Part shown: positions 1 to 7,636 of the stretch, one piece after another
How the letters are laid out: each line of letters starts with the position of its first letter
How positions within the stretch are numbered: position 1 is the first letter of the stretch
Assembly (NCBI RefSeq): GCF_013337765.1
Contig: NZ_VBSB01000002.1
Location: 248,001 to 312,000 of the forward strand
Direction: 5' to 3'
Length of the DNA: 64,000 bases
Source: Mycolicibacterium sphagni
GTDB lineage: Bacteria > Actinomycetota > Actinomycetes > Mycobacteriales > Mycobacteriaceae
The notes under the pieces: generated by a model
Seen by the model: only the letters and a program-made list of their open reading frames with translations
Databases searched by the model: none
What the model was told of the DNA's origin: nothing
Made by a program: the position numbers and the translations under genes

Positions 1-191
1 ACAGCGGCCCGGGCATGGACCCCGAAACCTTCCAACGCGCCATGCAGCGCGGCTACTCGACGAAATCCGGCACCAACGCCGGCCACCAAGGGCTCGGACT
101 GGCGCTGGTTGCCCAGATCGTCAACCGCCACCGCGGCACCCTGAGCGCCGACCTCACCTACGGCTCGGTGGTGACGGTGACCATCGCATGA
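1..191 (+). CDS. Sensor histidine kinase, C-terminal end only (partial)
   Basis: This is the 3' end of a kinase gene that starts upstream of the window; 62 codons are readable from base 3. They cover the end of a GHKL-type ATP-binding domain: a GPGMD turn, then the G-box-like GLGLALV, then a final strand ending in VVTVTIA. The protein would autophosphorylate on a His outside the window and pass the phosphate to the response regulator that follows. The TGA stop overlaps the ATG of that gene (ATGA, 188-191), so the two are translationally coupled. Membership of the CitA/DcuS group is inferred from the partner, not from this fragment. Confidence 0.85.
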   Translation, partial: SGPGMDPETFQRAMQRGYSTKSGTNAGHQGLGLALVAQIVNRHRGTLSADLTYGSVVTVTIA

Positions 192-868
192 TCACCGTCC
201 TGATCGTCGAGGACGAGCCGCTGATCGCCGAAGCGCACCGCACGTATCTGGCTCGGTTGCAAGGATTTACCGTCGTCGGGCTGGCTCATACCGCTCGCGA
301 CGCGATGCGCATTGCCTCGGAGGCTGAGTCGCCGGTGGACCTGGTGCTGCTCGATCTCGGCCTGCCCGACGCCAGTGGCATCGCGCTGGCGTCGGCGCTG
401 TCCGGGTTGCGACCCGCACCCGACATCATCGCAATCACCTCCGAGCGTGATCTGGAGATGGTGCGCGCCGCCGTCGCGCATGGCGCGCTGGCCTACCTGC
501 TCAAGCCGTTCACGTTCGCCGCCTTCCGCGACCGCCTCGAGCGCTATCGCCGCTACCGCGACGCACTGCCGGCCGGGACCGACGCCGCCAGTCAGGCCGA
601 GGTCGATCGGGCGCTGGGCGAATTGCGGATCAGCACCGACAAGTCGGTGGCCCCGAAGGGTGCGGCACCGGCCACCACCGACGAGATCGCCCGCGCGGTC
701 CGCGACCGCGCCGACGGGCTGACCGCCGACGAGGCCGCCAAATTGGTCGGGGTGTCCCGGGTGACGGCCTGGCGCTACCTGGAACGGCTGGCTGACGACG
801 GCACCGTCACCCGCGTCACCGAATACGGGAGGACCGGGCGCCCCAGCACGCGCTACCAATGGCGCTAG
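188..868 (+). CDS. CitB/DcuR-type response regulator
   Basis: A 226-residue two-component regulator. Residues 1-120 form a receiver domain with the acidic pair E8-D9, the phosphoacceptor D56 in LLDLGLP, T83-region ITSERD and the conserved K in LLKPF. The C-terminal part (about 165-226) has a winged/helix-turn-helix segment, DEAAKLVGVSRVTAWRYL, as in CitB/DcuR regulators of di- and tricarboxylate use. It overlaps its kinase by four bases. Its stop (868) overlaps the end of the convergent Fic gene by four bases. The target genes are not evident: no carboxylate transporter lies on this side of the pair, so the regulated gene may be upstream of the window. Confidence 0.88.
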   Translation: MITVLIVEDEPLIAEAHRTYLARLQGFTVVGLAHTARDAMRIASEAESPVDLVLLDLGLPDASGIALASALSGLRPAPDIIAITSERDLEMVRAAVAHGALAYLLKPFTFAAFRDRLERYRRYRDALPAGTDAASQAEVDRALGELRISTDKSVAPKGAAPATTDEIARAVRDRADGLTADEAAKLVGVSRVTAWRYLERLADDGTVTRVTEYGRTGRPSTRYQWR

Positions 869-1674
869 ACCGCATCGAAATCCGCGGTGACCGCGGGGCC
901 CAGGAGGTACAGAAATGGTCGGTGACTGGCCTTGCCGTCGCGGCGAAACGGCATGCTGTCGGCTGCCGCCGCGTACCACTGCTCTCTCGTCGTGGTGGTC
1001 AGGTCGAGCCTTCGTCCGCAGCTTTGCGCGAGGGCATGCACCACCAAGGCGCCGGTGCGTCCATTTCCTTCCCGAAATGGGTGAATATGATTGTATTCAG
1101 CGTAGATTCGAGCCAGTTCGTAGGCGAGGCGCGGGGTGTCGTGTGCGGCGCCGTCGGCAGCCAGCGTCCGTATTGACTGATTCAGCATCGCCATCCTCGC
1201 TGCTATCGTCGATTGGGAGGCGAATCCTTGTGCCCCGCGGCGCAGTTCAGTGGTGCGATAGTCGCCGGCCCAGGCATAGACGTCGCGGAACAAGTGGTGG
1301 TGGATCACCCTGGTGTCGAGTTGATCATCGCAGGCCGGCCCTGTCGGCCGGTGCAGCCAGAGGACCATTCGTCCCGCCGTCGCGACGAACTCCAGATCTG
1401 TCAACATCTGAGTAGATGTGGCGCCGAACTCGTTGCGCAACAACGTTGTTCCGGGAACGAAGTATGGGACCGGACGTCGGATGCGAAATCGGCGACGGCG
1501 GCGTTGCGGCGGTGGATACCTGCTGCGGAATGACCCAAGGTAGTCGGTGAAGCTCACTTCCCCGCCAACGAGCCCGTACAGCGCGTCGACCTGGTTGTCC
1601 TCTGGCCGCCACCCTTCGAGGCGGTGAATGGCAAGAGTCGTTTGGACTGCGTCGGCGGCTGGACCGGTGAACAT
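865..1674 (-). CDS. Fic-domain protein with N-terminal antitoxin-like segment
   Basis: A 269-residue protein in two parts. Residues 10-55 resemble the VbhA-type antitoxin domain that normally inhibits Fic AMP-transferases; the inhibitory motif reads IHRLEG, keeping Glu20-Gly21 but with Ile where Ser/Thr is usual. An Arg-rich linker follows, then a Fic fold beginning FVPGTTLLRN and carrying the active-site loop HPFREGNGRTGAL near residue 198. The usual motif is HxFx(D/E)GNGRxxR; here the catalytic His and first Arg are present but the second Arg is Ala. Family members move AMP from ATP onto target proteins. The gene lies 15 bases after the nucleotidyltransferase gene, so the two probably form an operon. 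Domain fusion instead of two separate genes is unusual; an old frameshift fusing the pair cannot be excluded. Confidence 0.8.
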   Translation of the reverse strand: MFTGPAADAVQTTLAIHRLEGWRPEDNQVDALYGLVGGEVSFTDYLGSFRSRYPPPQRRRRRFRIRRPVPYFVPGTTLLRNEFGATSTQMLTDLEFVATAGRMVLWLHRPTGPACDDQLDTRVIHHHLFRDVYAWAGDYRTTELRRGAQGFASQSTIAARMAMLNQSIRTLAADGAAHDTPRLAYELARIYAEYNHIHPFREGNGRTGALVVHALAQSCGRRLDLTTTTREQWYAAAADSMPFRRDGKASHRPFLYLLGPAVTADFDAV

Positions 1675-1689
1675 GAGTTGTTCGGCGGA

Positions 1690-2721
1690 TCAGCGGTACG
1701 CCGACGTCGAGGCCAGGAAGTTGAGCTTGCGACTGATGCCCGACACCTCCCGCGCAACGCTGCGCAGTGCGGCACGCTCTTGTGGCGCCAACTCGGCCAG
1801 TGACACCACGTCTGCGGCTGGGCGACCGGCAAGGAAGCCGGCTGCCCTTGTGCGCCAACGAAAGCCCAGCAGCCACTCGAAGCAGCCCTGCAGCGTCACC
1901 GCATCATCGGCGTCGAGTACGTCGGCGTCGATCGCAGCGTCCAGGCGCGCCGGAGTGCACAATGCGTCCGAACCGGACGACAGCGCAGCCCACCGGGCAA
2001 TCTTCACGACTGGATCCATGACCGCCAACTTCACGTCGACGGAATCGGCGTTCCTGGTAAGCACCCGCAAGCGGGAGGGAACACTGGCCCGCATAGCAGT
2101 GGCGTCCTGCAGCATCGCTTGACGCACCGGGTAGTTGCGACTCGCCGCCGATGCGACCTGCCTGCGCAACGCATCACCCGCCAGCCCCGCAGCACCGGGC
2201 AGGCCGGCCGAGTCCGCCATGAGGCCAGTCATCACGACACCGCGATCCCGATGCGGTTCCGCGGTCCATTGCTCGATCCCTTTGGACCAACTCGCGGCAC
2301 GTCGGCAGAAGCGCGGTCTGCTGGCCATCACCCCGTTGGCGTCGCCGTAAATCCCGCACCGCTCGAGAAGCGCGTGCACGTCGGCCGCCCGGCGCAGCAG
2401 GTCCGCCTTGTCTCCGTCACTGATCCGATCATCGAGGACGACCATCGTCTCGACGTCCGACCCAAGGACGGCCTCGCGGCGCGCCACGCTCCCGGAGGCA
2501 AACCAAGTCCACTCCGCAGAGCCAGGCATCAACCTCAGACCGGCGGCGACCCCATGACACAGCACCGCGGACCACGCAGCGGTGAGTGCCGGAACCTCGG
2601 AACGGCGATCGGCGGCGATCGCGTGCTGCGCGCGATTTATCGCGCCGCACAGAACCGTCTCCTCGGTGGCAGCATTGATCTCCCCGAGGAGAAGATCCGC
2701 GGACGGAGAAGCTGCAGTCAT
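1690..2721 (-). CDS. DUF294-like (GlnD-type) nucleotidyltransferase
   Basis: A 343-residue protein with a nucleotidyltransferase signature near residue 75: a GSVARRE turn followed by GSDVETMVV, matching the GS-x-x-R-x-E ... SD-x-(D/E) metal- and nucleotide-binding pattern of the Pol-beta superfamily as found in DUF294 and GlnD proteins. The C-terminal 150 residues are helical and fit the substrate-binding domain usually paired with this fold. Substrate is unknown. It is the first gene of a two-gene leftward unit with the Fic protein. Two putative nucleotide-transferring enzymes side by side suggest a toxin-antitoxin or stress system, but that is inference. The ATG at 2721 faces the divergent permease promoter region. 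Confidence 0.7.
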   Translation of the reverse strand: MTAASPSADLLLGEINAATEETVLCGAINRAQHAIAADRRSEVPALTAAWSAVLCHGVAAGLRLMPGSAEWTWFASGSVARREAVLGSDVETMVVLDDRISDGDKADLLRRAADVHALLERCGIYGDANGVMASRPRFCRRAASWSKGIEQWTAEPHRDRGVVMTGLMADSAGLPGAAGLAGDALRRQVASAASRNYPVRQAMLQDATAMRASVPSRLRVLTRNADSVDVKLAVMDPVVKIARWAALSSGSDALCTPARLDAAIDADVLDADDAVTLQGCFEWLLGFRWRTRAAGFLAGRPAADVVSLAELAPQERAALRSVAREVSGISRKLNFLASTSAYR

Positions 2722-2803
2722 GTGCGAAATTATCGCCCTCCGAGAGCCCGGTCACAGAGTTGTGACGCCTACGAAATGCACCGAACACAGACTTAGCCTA
2801 ATT

Positions 2804-2819
2804 TCTATCAAATGATAGA
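2804..2819. promoter_or_regulatory. Palindromic candidate operator upstream of the permease
   Basis: A perfect inverted repeat, TCTATCA-AA-TGATAGA, lies 27 bases before the permease start and about 83 bases before the divergent nucleotidyltransferase start. Such AT-rich 7+2+7 palindromes are typical of GntR- or TetR-type repressor sites. No regulator gene adjoins it, so the protein that binds is unknown. Confidence 0.45.
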
Positions 2820-2846
2820 TATTCACTTCGGCCCGGGGATGGCTTC

Positions 2847-4376
2847 ATGACCACGTTCGATCCCGCGATCTCCTCGCAAGAGGACGCGTCCACATTGGAG
2901 GATCTTGGCTACACCCAAGAGCTTCACCGGGGCATCGGAGGCTACGCCGCCTTCGCGTCCGGCTTCTCGTTCGTGTCGATCCTGACCACGGTATTCGCGT
3001 TCTTCCCGCTCGGGTTCGCCCTCGGCGGACCATCGTTCTTCTGGACCTGGCCGATCGTGTTCGTCTGCCAGTTCTGCGTGTGTCTGATATTCGCCGAACT
3101 CTCGGGCAAGTTCCCCGTCGCCGGCGCCATCTACCAGTGGTCGCGGCGACTCGCCGGCAATGCCATCGGCTGGTTCGCCGGGTGGTTCATGCTGATCGGC
3201 TACATCGTGTCCATCGCGGCACTGGCAATCGCCATGCAGACCGTACTGCCGCCCATCTGGAGCGGCTTCCAGGTCGTCGGCGAGGACATGGACCCGCTGT
3301 CGGTCGACGGCGCCACCAACGGCATCATCCTCGGCGCGGTCACCATCGTGCTGTGCACCATCATCAGCGCCGCTGGCGTGCGGTTCATGGCGCGTATCAC
3401 CGTGACCGGCGTGACGCTGGAGATCATCGGCGTCATTCTGATCATCGGTGCGATGTTCATCAACGCCGAACGCGGCCCGGTGCAGGCCGTCGTGGACACC
3501 GGTGGCCATGGCAGCGGCGTCAGCTATCTGCCCGCATTCCTGGCTTCGATGCTGATGGCTGCCTACGTGATGTACGGGTTCGACAGTGCCGCCGAACTTT
3601 CCGAGGAAACTCGCGATCCCCGACGCACAGCACCGAAGGCCATCGTGAACGCGCTGCTCGTGTCGTTCGCCGGTGGTGGTTTGATGATTTTGGCAGCACT
3701 GATGTCGGCTCCCAACCTCGGTGACGACCTCGCCCACGGCGGCATGGCCTGGGTGATCGAAAGCCAACTCGACACCTGGCTGGGCAAGACCCTGCTGGCA
3801 CTGGTCGCCGTAGCCATCTTCTCGGCCACGTTGGCCATCCAAGCATCAGCTTCGCGGGTGATGTTCTCGATGGCGCGCGACAACCGACTGCCGTTCGGCA
3901 AGTTCCTCGCTCAGGTCAACAAGCGCACCGGCACCCCGGTCATCACCGGAATCGCCGTCAGCGCGCTGGCGATCCTCGTGCTACTGGTGAACCTCGGACA
4001 AGCCAGCGTGTTCGCGGCGATTGCCTCGGTGTCAGTGGTCATTGTGTACCTGGCATACCTGATGGTGACCGTGCCCGCTCTGATACACCGCCTGCGCGGG
4101 ACGAGCCTGTCCTACGGGAAGCCGATTATGGATCTCGGCAAATGGGGCATCCCGGTCAATCTCATCGCCGTCGTGATGGGCGGACTGCTGGTGATCAACA
4201 TCGGATGGCCACGCCAAGAGGTCTACAACCCGGCGGGCGACTCGCTGTTCCTGCAGTACTTCGCGATCATCTTCGTGGCACTGACACTCGTCGTCGGTTA
4301 CGTCGCCTTCCGAATGGTCAAGGATCGGGAAGGCGCGCCAGATCCTGCTGACGCGCTGGTCGGCAAAAGGAAGTAA
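2847..4376 (+). CDS. APC-superfamily amino acid/amine permease
   Basis: A 509-residue membrane protein with about 12 hydrophobic segments. It has the first-helix pattern of APC transporters (GYAAFASGFSFVSI at about residue 31) and the GFDSAAELSEETRDPRRTAPKA loop region near 232-252, a hallmark of this family's GABA/choline/amine branch. It imports a nitrogenous substrate across the cytoplasmic membrane. The ATG at 2847 is preceded by GGGG at 2836-2839. The gene is followed after 105 bases by a guanidine-hydrolase-like gene, so guanidine, agmatine or a guanidino acid is a reasonable substrate guess. A palindrome at 2804-2819 may control both. Confidence 0.8.
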   Translation: MTTFDPAISSQEDASTLEDLGYTQELHRGIGGYAAFASGFSFVSILTTVFAFFPLGFALGGPSFFWTWPIVFVCQFCVCLIFAELSGKFPVAGAIYQWSRRLAGNAIGWFAGWFMLIGYIVSIAALAIAMQTVLPPIWSGFQVVGEDMDPLSVDGATNGIILGAVTIVLCTIISAAGVRFMARITVTGVTLEIIGVILIIGAMFINAERGPVQAVVDTGGHGSGVSYLPAFLASMLMAAYVMYGFDSAAELSEETRDPRRTAPKAIVNALLVSFAGGGLMILAALMSAPNLGDDLAHGGMAWVIESQLDTWLGKTLLALVAVAIFSATLAIQASASRVMFSMARDNRLPFGKFLAQVNKRTGTPVITGIAVSALAILVLLVNLGQASVFAAIASVSVVIVYLAYLMVTVPALIHRLRGTSLSYGKPIMDLGKWGIPVNLIAVVMGGLLVINIGWPRQEVYNPAGDSLFLQYFAIIFVALTLVVGYVAFRMVKDREGAPDPADALVGKRK

Positions 4377-4398
4377 CTCTGGCGCAACCTCAGTCACG

Positions 4399-4436
4399 AT
4401 CATGGCCCGCCGGTGACATCGCCTGTGGGCCATGAT
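4399..4436 (+). promoter_or_regulatory. Intercistronic hairpin between permease and hydrolase
   Basis: Perfect 10-base arms, ATCATGGCCC (4399-4408) and GGGCCATGAT (4427-4436), enclose an 18-base loop. No run of T follows, so it does not look like a simple terminator. It could be an mRNA stability element, an attenuator or a protein-binding site. I compared it with the known guanidine riboswitch classes from memory and saw no match to the ACGR-loop hairpins or the ykkC core. Confidence 0.4.
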
Positions 4437-4481
4437 TGGGACGAGGTTTCCTGCCCCATCTCTAGAGAAGGAGCACGCACT

Positions 4482-5723
4482 GTGTCCGACCAACACGACC
4501 CCGACGAACACACGCACGAGGCTGGCGGCCCGGTTCATCGACACCGCCACGGAAACACCGCCCACACCCACTCCCACAGCGACGGCTTCGCCGCCAGCCA
4601 AGGGCGATGGGCGCAGGAAGCCGAAGCGCGAATCTCACTGTTCCGGCACGACGAAGAAATCCAGCGCGGCTTGGCATTTGGCCTTCAAGGTTCGTCCACG
4701 CTGGTCGACCGAACCATCCCCACCTTCTCTCGGGGTGAACTGCCCCACTTCGCCGGCGAACGCGGGACGTTTCTGAACTGCCCTTACCTGGAAGACGTCA
4801 ACGACGTCGCCGATGCCGAGGTCGCCATCTTCGGGGCTCCACTGGACTCTGGCGCCACCTACCGACCGGGTGCCCGCTTCGGCCCGCAGGGCATCCGCCG
4901 GTCGACAAACCTCTTTGGCACGTACTGCTACGAACTCGGCGTCGATCTTCGCGAACAGCTCAACATGGTTGACATTGGCGATGTGTTCACCATCCCGGGC
5001 AACCTGGAGAAGTCATTCGACCAGATCAGCCAGGCCATCTCTCACGTCTACAGCCGCGGCGTCTTCCCCGTCGTGCTAGGCGGGGACCATTCAATCGGCT
5101 ACCCAACGATCCGCGGCATCGCGCCGCACGTCGACGGGAACATCGGCATCATCCACTTCGACCGACACGTCGACACCCAAGAAACCGACCTCGATGAGCG
5201 CATGCACACCACCCCGTGGTTCCATGCCACCAACCTCAAGAACGCGCCGGCCACCAACCTCGTCCAGGTCGGCATCGGAGGCTGGCAGGCGCCGCGCGCC
5301 GGAGTCAAGGTCGGCCGCGAACGCGGTACGACGGTCATCTCCATCGGGGACATCGAACGCGTCGGCTTGGAGAAGGTCGTCGAACTCGCTCTGGAGACGG
5401 CGTGGAAGGGCGCGAAGGCCGTGTACTTGTCGTTCGACATCGACGTTATCGACGCCGGGTTCGTGCCCGGCACCGGCTGGCCGGAACCCGGTGGCCTGCT
5501 GCCGCGTGAGGCCCTGAATCTGATCAGGATGATCTCGGCCGAGGGGCTGGCCGGATTGGAGGTCGTCGAGTGCGCGCCACCCTACGACTGGGCTGAGCAG
5601 ACCGCGCTGATCAGCTCGCGGATCATCCTCGACAGCCTCGCGGTCCTCGTCGCCGAGGGCAAGTTGGGCAAGCGAGCGGCCAAGAAGGACCGGCACGCCT
5701 GGGGTCCACAGCACGACCTGTGA
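4482..5723 (+). CDS. gdmH: Ureohydrolase, guanidine hydrolase (GdmH)-like
   Basis: A 413-residue ureohydrolase. The manganese/nickel ligand motifs are GGDHS, a variant FDRHVDTQ in place of the usual DAHxD, and SFDIDVIDAGFVPGTGWPEP. The Trp in GTGWPEPGG, the DRHVD variant and the TTPWFHATN stretch match the Ni-dependent guanidine hydrolase subgroup (guanidine to urea plus ammonia) rather than arginase; agmatinase or guanidinobutyrase remains possible. The first 35 residues contain nine His, a likely metal-storage tail. The GTG at 4482 is chosen because GAAGGAG lies eight bases upstream; an in-frame start at 4413 has no such site. It follows an APC permease, probably its transporter. Confidence 0.75.
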   Translation: MSDQHDPDEHTHEAGGPVHRHRHGNTAHTHSHSDGFAASQGRWAQEAEARISLFRHDEEIQRGLAFGLQGSSTLVDRTIPTFSRGELPHFAGERGTFLNCPYLEDVNDVADAEVAIFGAPLDSGATYRPGARFGPQGIRRSTNLFGTYCYELGVDLREQLNMVDIGDVFTIPGNLEKSFDQISQAISHVYSRGVFPVVLGGDHSIGYPTIRGIAPHVDGNIGIIHFDRHVDTQETDLDERMHTTPWFHATNLKNAPATNLVQVGIGGWQAPRAGVKVGRERGTTVISIGDIERVGLEKVVELALETAWKGAKAVYLSFDIDVIDAGFVPGTGWPEPGGLLPREALNLIRMISAEGLAGLEVVECAPPYDWAEQTALISSRIILDSLAVLVAEGKLGKRAAKKDRHAWGPQHDL

Positions 5724-5828
5724 CCCAATGGTGAGCGGACCTTCGTTGAGACTGCGCCCAGATCGTATTTTTGCGAAAAACTTCGCTCTCACTACAGTCT
5801 CGATGCGCTGACCGCAGACTCGATGCGC

Positions 5829-6064
5829 TCAGGCGTCGTCGAAGTCCGTCGACACCGACAGCTCGCACGGGCCGCCTGTTCGGCGGCCATAAACGCCAGC
5901 CTGCCAGCGACCAAGCCGACCGCATCGCTGCCCAACTGGATCCGCAGCGGCGGCTTCTCGGTGCACAGCCGCAGGATGGCGGTCACCGCCTTGACCGGGT
6001 CGCCGGGCTGGTTGTGGTTGGCCGAGGCCGCGCGGCCTGTAAAGACCCTTGCGAACCCGGTCAA
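5829..6064 (-). pseudogene. Short-chain dehydrogenase remnant (C-terminal end)
   Basis: The reverse strand encodes GDPVKAVTAILRL...PLRIQLGSDAV, the characteristic C-terminal stretch of a group of short-chain dehydrogenases. After a frame change the expected ending ELSVSTDFDDA and a TGA follow at 5829-5831. The N-terminal three quarters, including the cofactor-binding domain, are missing. It is therefore a decayed fragment. The rest of the 5724-6115 interval shows only a repeated CTCGATGCGCT (about 5804 and 5820) and the mmsA operator. Confidence 0.6.
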
Positions 6065-6069
6065 CGCGT

Positions 6070-6087
6070 TACTAGGATGTCCTAGTA
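6070..6087. promoter_or_regulatory. Palindromic operator in front of mmsA
   Basis: A perfect inverted repeat TACTAGGA-TG-TCCTAGTA ends 28 bases before the mmsA start. Its position overlaps the expected core promoter, so binding would repress. It fits a TetR/MarR-type site. The nearest regulator is the MarR-family gene at 9774-10298, but that gene belongs to another operon and the link is a guess. Confidence 0.5.
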
Positions 6088-6115
6088 TTCAGCCGCCAGG
6101 AGCCTAGGGACAGTC

Positions 6116-7636
6116 ATGAGCACAACCATTCAGCACTTCATCGACGGCAAGCGCAGCAGCCTGTCCAGCACGCGCACTGCCGACGTCCTCAACCCCAGCA
6201 CCGGCGAGGTGCAGGCCCAGGTGCTCCTGGCGTCGGCCGCCGACGTCGACACCGCGGTGGCCTCGGCCGTCGAGGCGCAGAAGGAATGGGCCGCCTGGAA
6301 CCCGCAGCGCCGCGCCCGCGTGATGATGAAATTCATCGAGCTGGTCAACGCCAACACCGACGAGCTCGCCGAGCTGCTGTCGATCGAGCACGGCAAGACC
6401 GTCGCCGACTCCCGCGGTGACATCCAGCGCGGTATCGAGGTCATCGAGTTCGCCATCGGCATCCCGCACCTGCTCAAGGGTGAGTTCACCGAGGGCGCCG
6501 GCGGCGGCATCGACGTGTACTCGATCCGCCAGCCGCTCGGCGTGGTCGCCGGCATCACCCCATTCAACTTCCCCGCGATGATCCCGCTGTGGAAGGCCGG
6601 TCCCGCCCTGGCATGCGGCAACGCCTTCATCCTCAAGCCCTCCGAGCGCGACCCCTCGGTGCCGGTGCGCCTGGCCGAGCTGTTCCTGGAAGCCGGCCTG
6701 CCCGCGGGTGTCTTCCAGGTGGTGCAGGGCGACAAGGAAGCCGTCGACGCGATCCTTCACCACCCCGACGTCAAGGCTGTCGGCTTCGTCGGCAGCTCCG
6801 ATATCGCGCAGTACATCTACTCCACCGCGGCCGCGAACGGTAAGCGCTCGCAGTGCTTCGGCGGCGCCAAGAACCACATGATCGTCATGCCCGACGCTGA
6901 CCTGGACCAGGCCGTCGACGCCCTCATCGGCGCCGGCTATGGCAGCGCAGGCGAGCGGTGCATGGCCATCAGCGTCGCGGTACCGGTCGGCGAAGAGACC
7001 GCAAACCGGTTGCGCGCCAGGCTCGTCGAACGGATCAGCGGCCTGCGCGTCGGCCACAGCCTGGACCCCAAGGCCGACTACGGCCCACTGGTCACCGGCG
7101 CCGCGCTCAAGCGGGTCCGCGACTACATCGATGCCGGTGTGGCAGCCGGTGCCGAGATCGTGGTCGACGGCCGCGAGAAGGCCAGCGACGAGCTGACTTT
7201 CGCCGACGCCAGCCTGGAGGGCGGCTTCTTCATTGGCCCCACCCTGTTCGACCATGTCACCACCGACATGTCGATCTACACCGACGAGATCTTCGGCCCG
7301 GTGCTCTGCATCGTGCGCGCCCATGACTATGAGGAAGCGTTGAGGCTTCCGTCTGAGCATGAGTACGGCAACGGCGTCGCAGTCTTCACCCGCGACGGTG
7401 ACACCGCCCGCGACTTCGTGTCCCGGGTGCAGGTCGGCATGGTCGGCGTCAACGTGCCGATCCCGGTTCCGGTGTCCTACCACACCTTTGGCGGCTGGAA
7501 GCGGTCCGGTTTCGGCGACCTCAACCAGCACGGGCCGCACTCGATCCTGTTCTACACCAAGACCAAGACCGTGACGGAGCGGTGGCCCTCGGGCATCAAG
7601 GACGGCGCCGAGTTCGTCATCCCGACAATGAAATGA
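6116..7636 (+). CDS. mmsA: CoA-acylating methylmalonate-semialdehyde dehydrogenase
   Basis: A 506-residue aldehyde dehydrogenase of the MmsA class, which converts methylmalonate semialdehyde (from valine) or malonate semialdehyde to propionyl- or acetyl-CoA with NAD. Visible features are TPFNFPAMIPLWK (cofactor domain), the FVGSS turn and the active-site Cys in GSAGERCMAIS. The ATG at 6116 follows a CAGGAG-like site. Its TGA overlaps the next start (ATGA, 7633-7636). With the two following genes it forms the valine-degradation operon seen in mycobacteria (mmsA, acyl-CoA dehydrogenase, mmsB). A palindrome at 6070-6087 is a likely control site. Confidence 0.93.
   Translation: MSTTIQHFIDGKRSSLSSTRTADVLNPSTGEVQAQVLLASAADVDTAVASAVEAQKEWAAWNPQRRARVMMKFIELVNANTDELAELLSIEHGKTVADSRGDIQRGIEVIEFAIGIPHLLKGEFTEGAGGGIDVYSIRQPLGVVAGITPFNFPAMIPLWKAGPALACGNAFILKPSERDPSVPVRLAELFLEAGLPAGVFQVVQGDKEAVDAILHHPDVKAVGFVGSSDIAQYIYSTAAANGKRSQCFGGAKNHMIVMPDADLDQAVDALIGAGYGSAGERCMAISVAVPVGEETANRLRARLVERISGLRVGHSLDPKADYGPLVTGAALKRVRDYIDAGVAAGAEIVVDGREKASDELTFADASLEGGFFIGPTLFDHVTTDMSIYTDEIFGPVLCIVRAHDYEEALRLPSEHEYGNGVAVFTRDGDTARDFVSRVQVGMVGVNVPIPVPVSYHTFGGWKRSGFGDLNQHGPHSILFYTKTKTVTERWPSGIKDGAEFVIPTMK

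Noticed and set aside
1325..1876. Alternative reverse-strand frame suggesting that antitoxin and Fic parts are separate genes
   Set aside because: The other phase gives no start codon near the Fic domain and loses the Fic motif; a single continuous frame covers both parts.
2722..2846. Possible guanidine riboswitch before the permease
   Set aside because: I looked for the ykkC conserved blocks and ACGR-loop hairpins and found only the short palindrome.
6104..7540. Open frame of 478 codons opposite mmsA
   Set aside because: Mirror frame of a strongly conserved gene; low-complexity Gly/Ala/Val/Asp protein without motifs.
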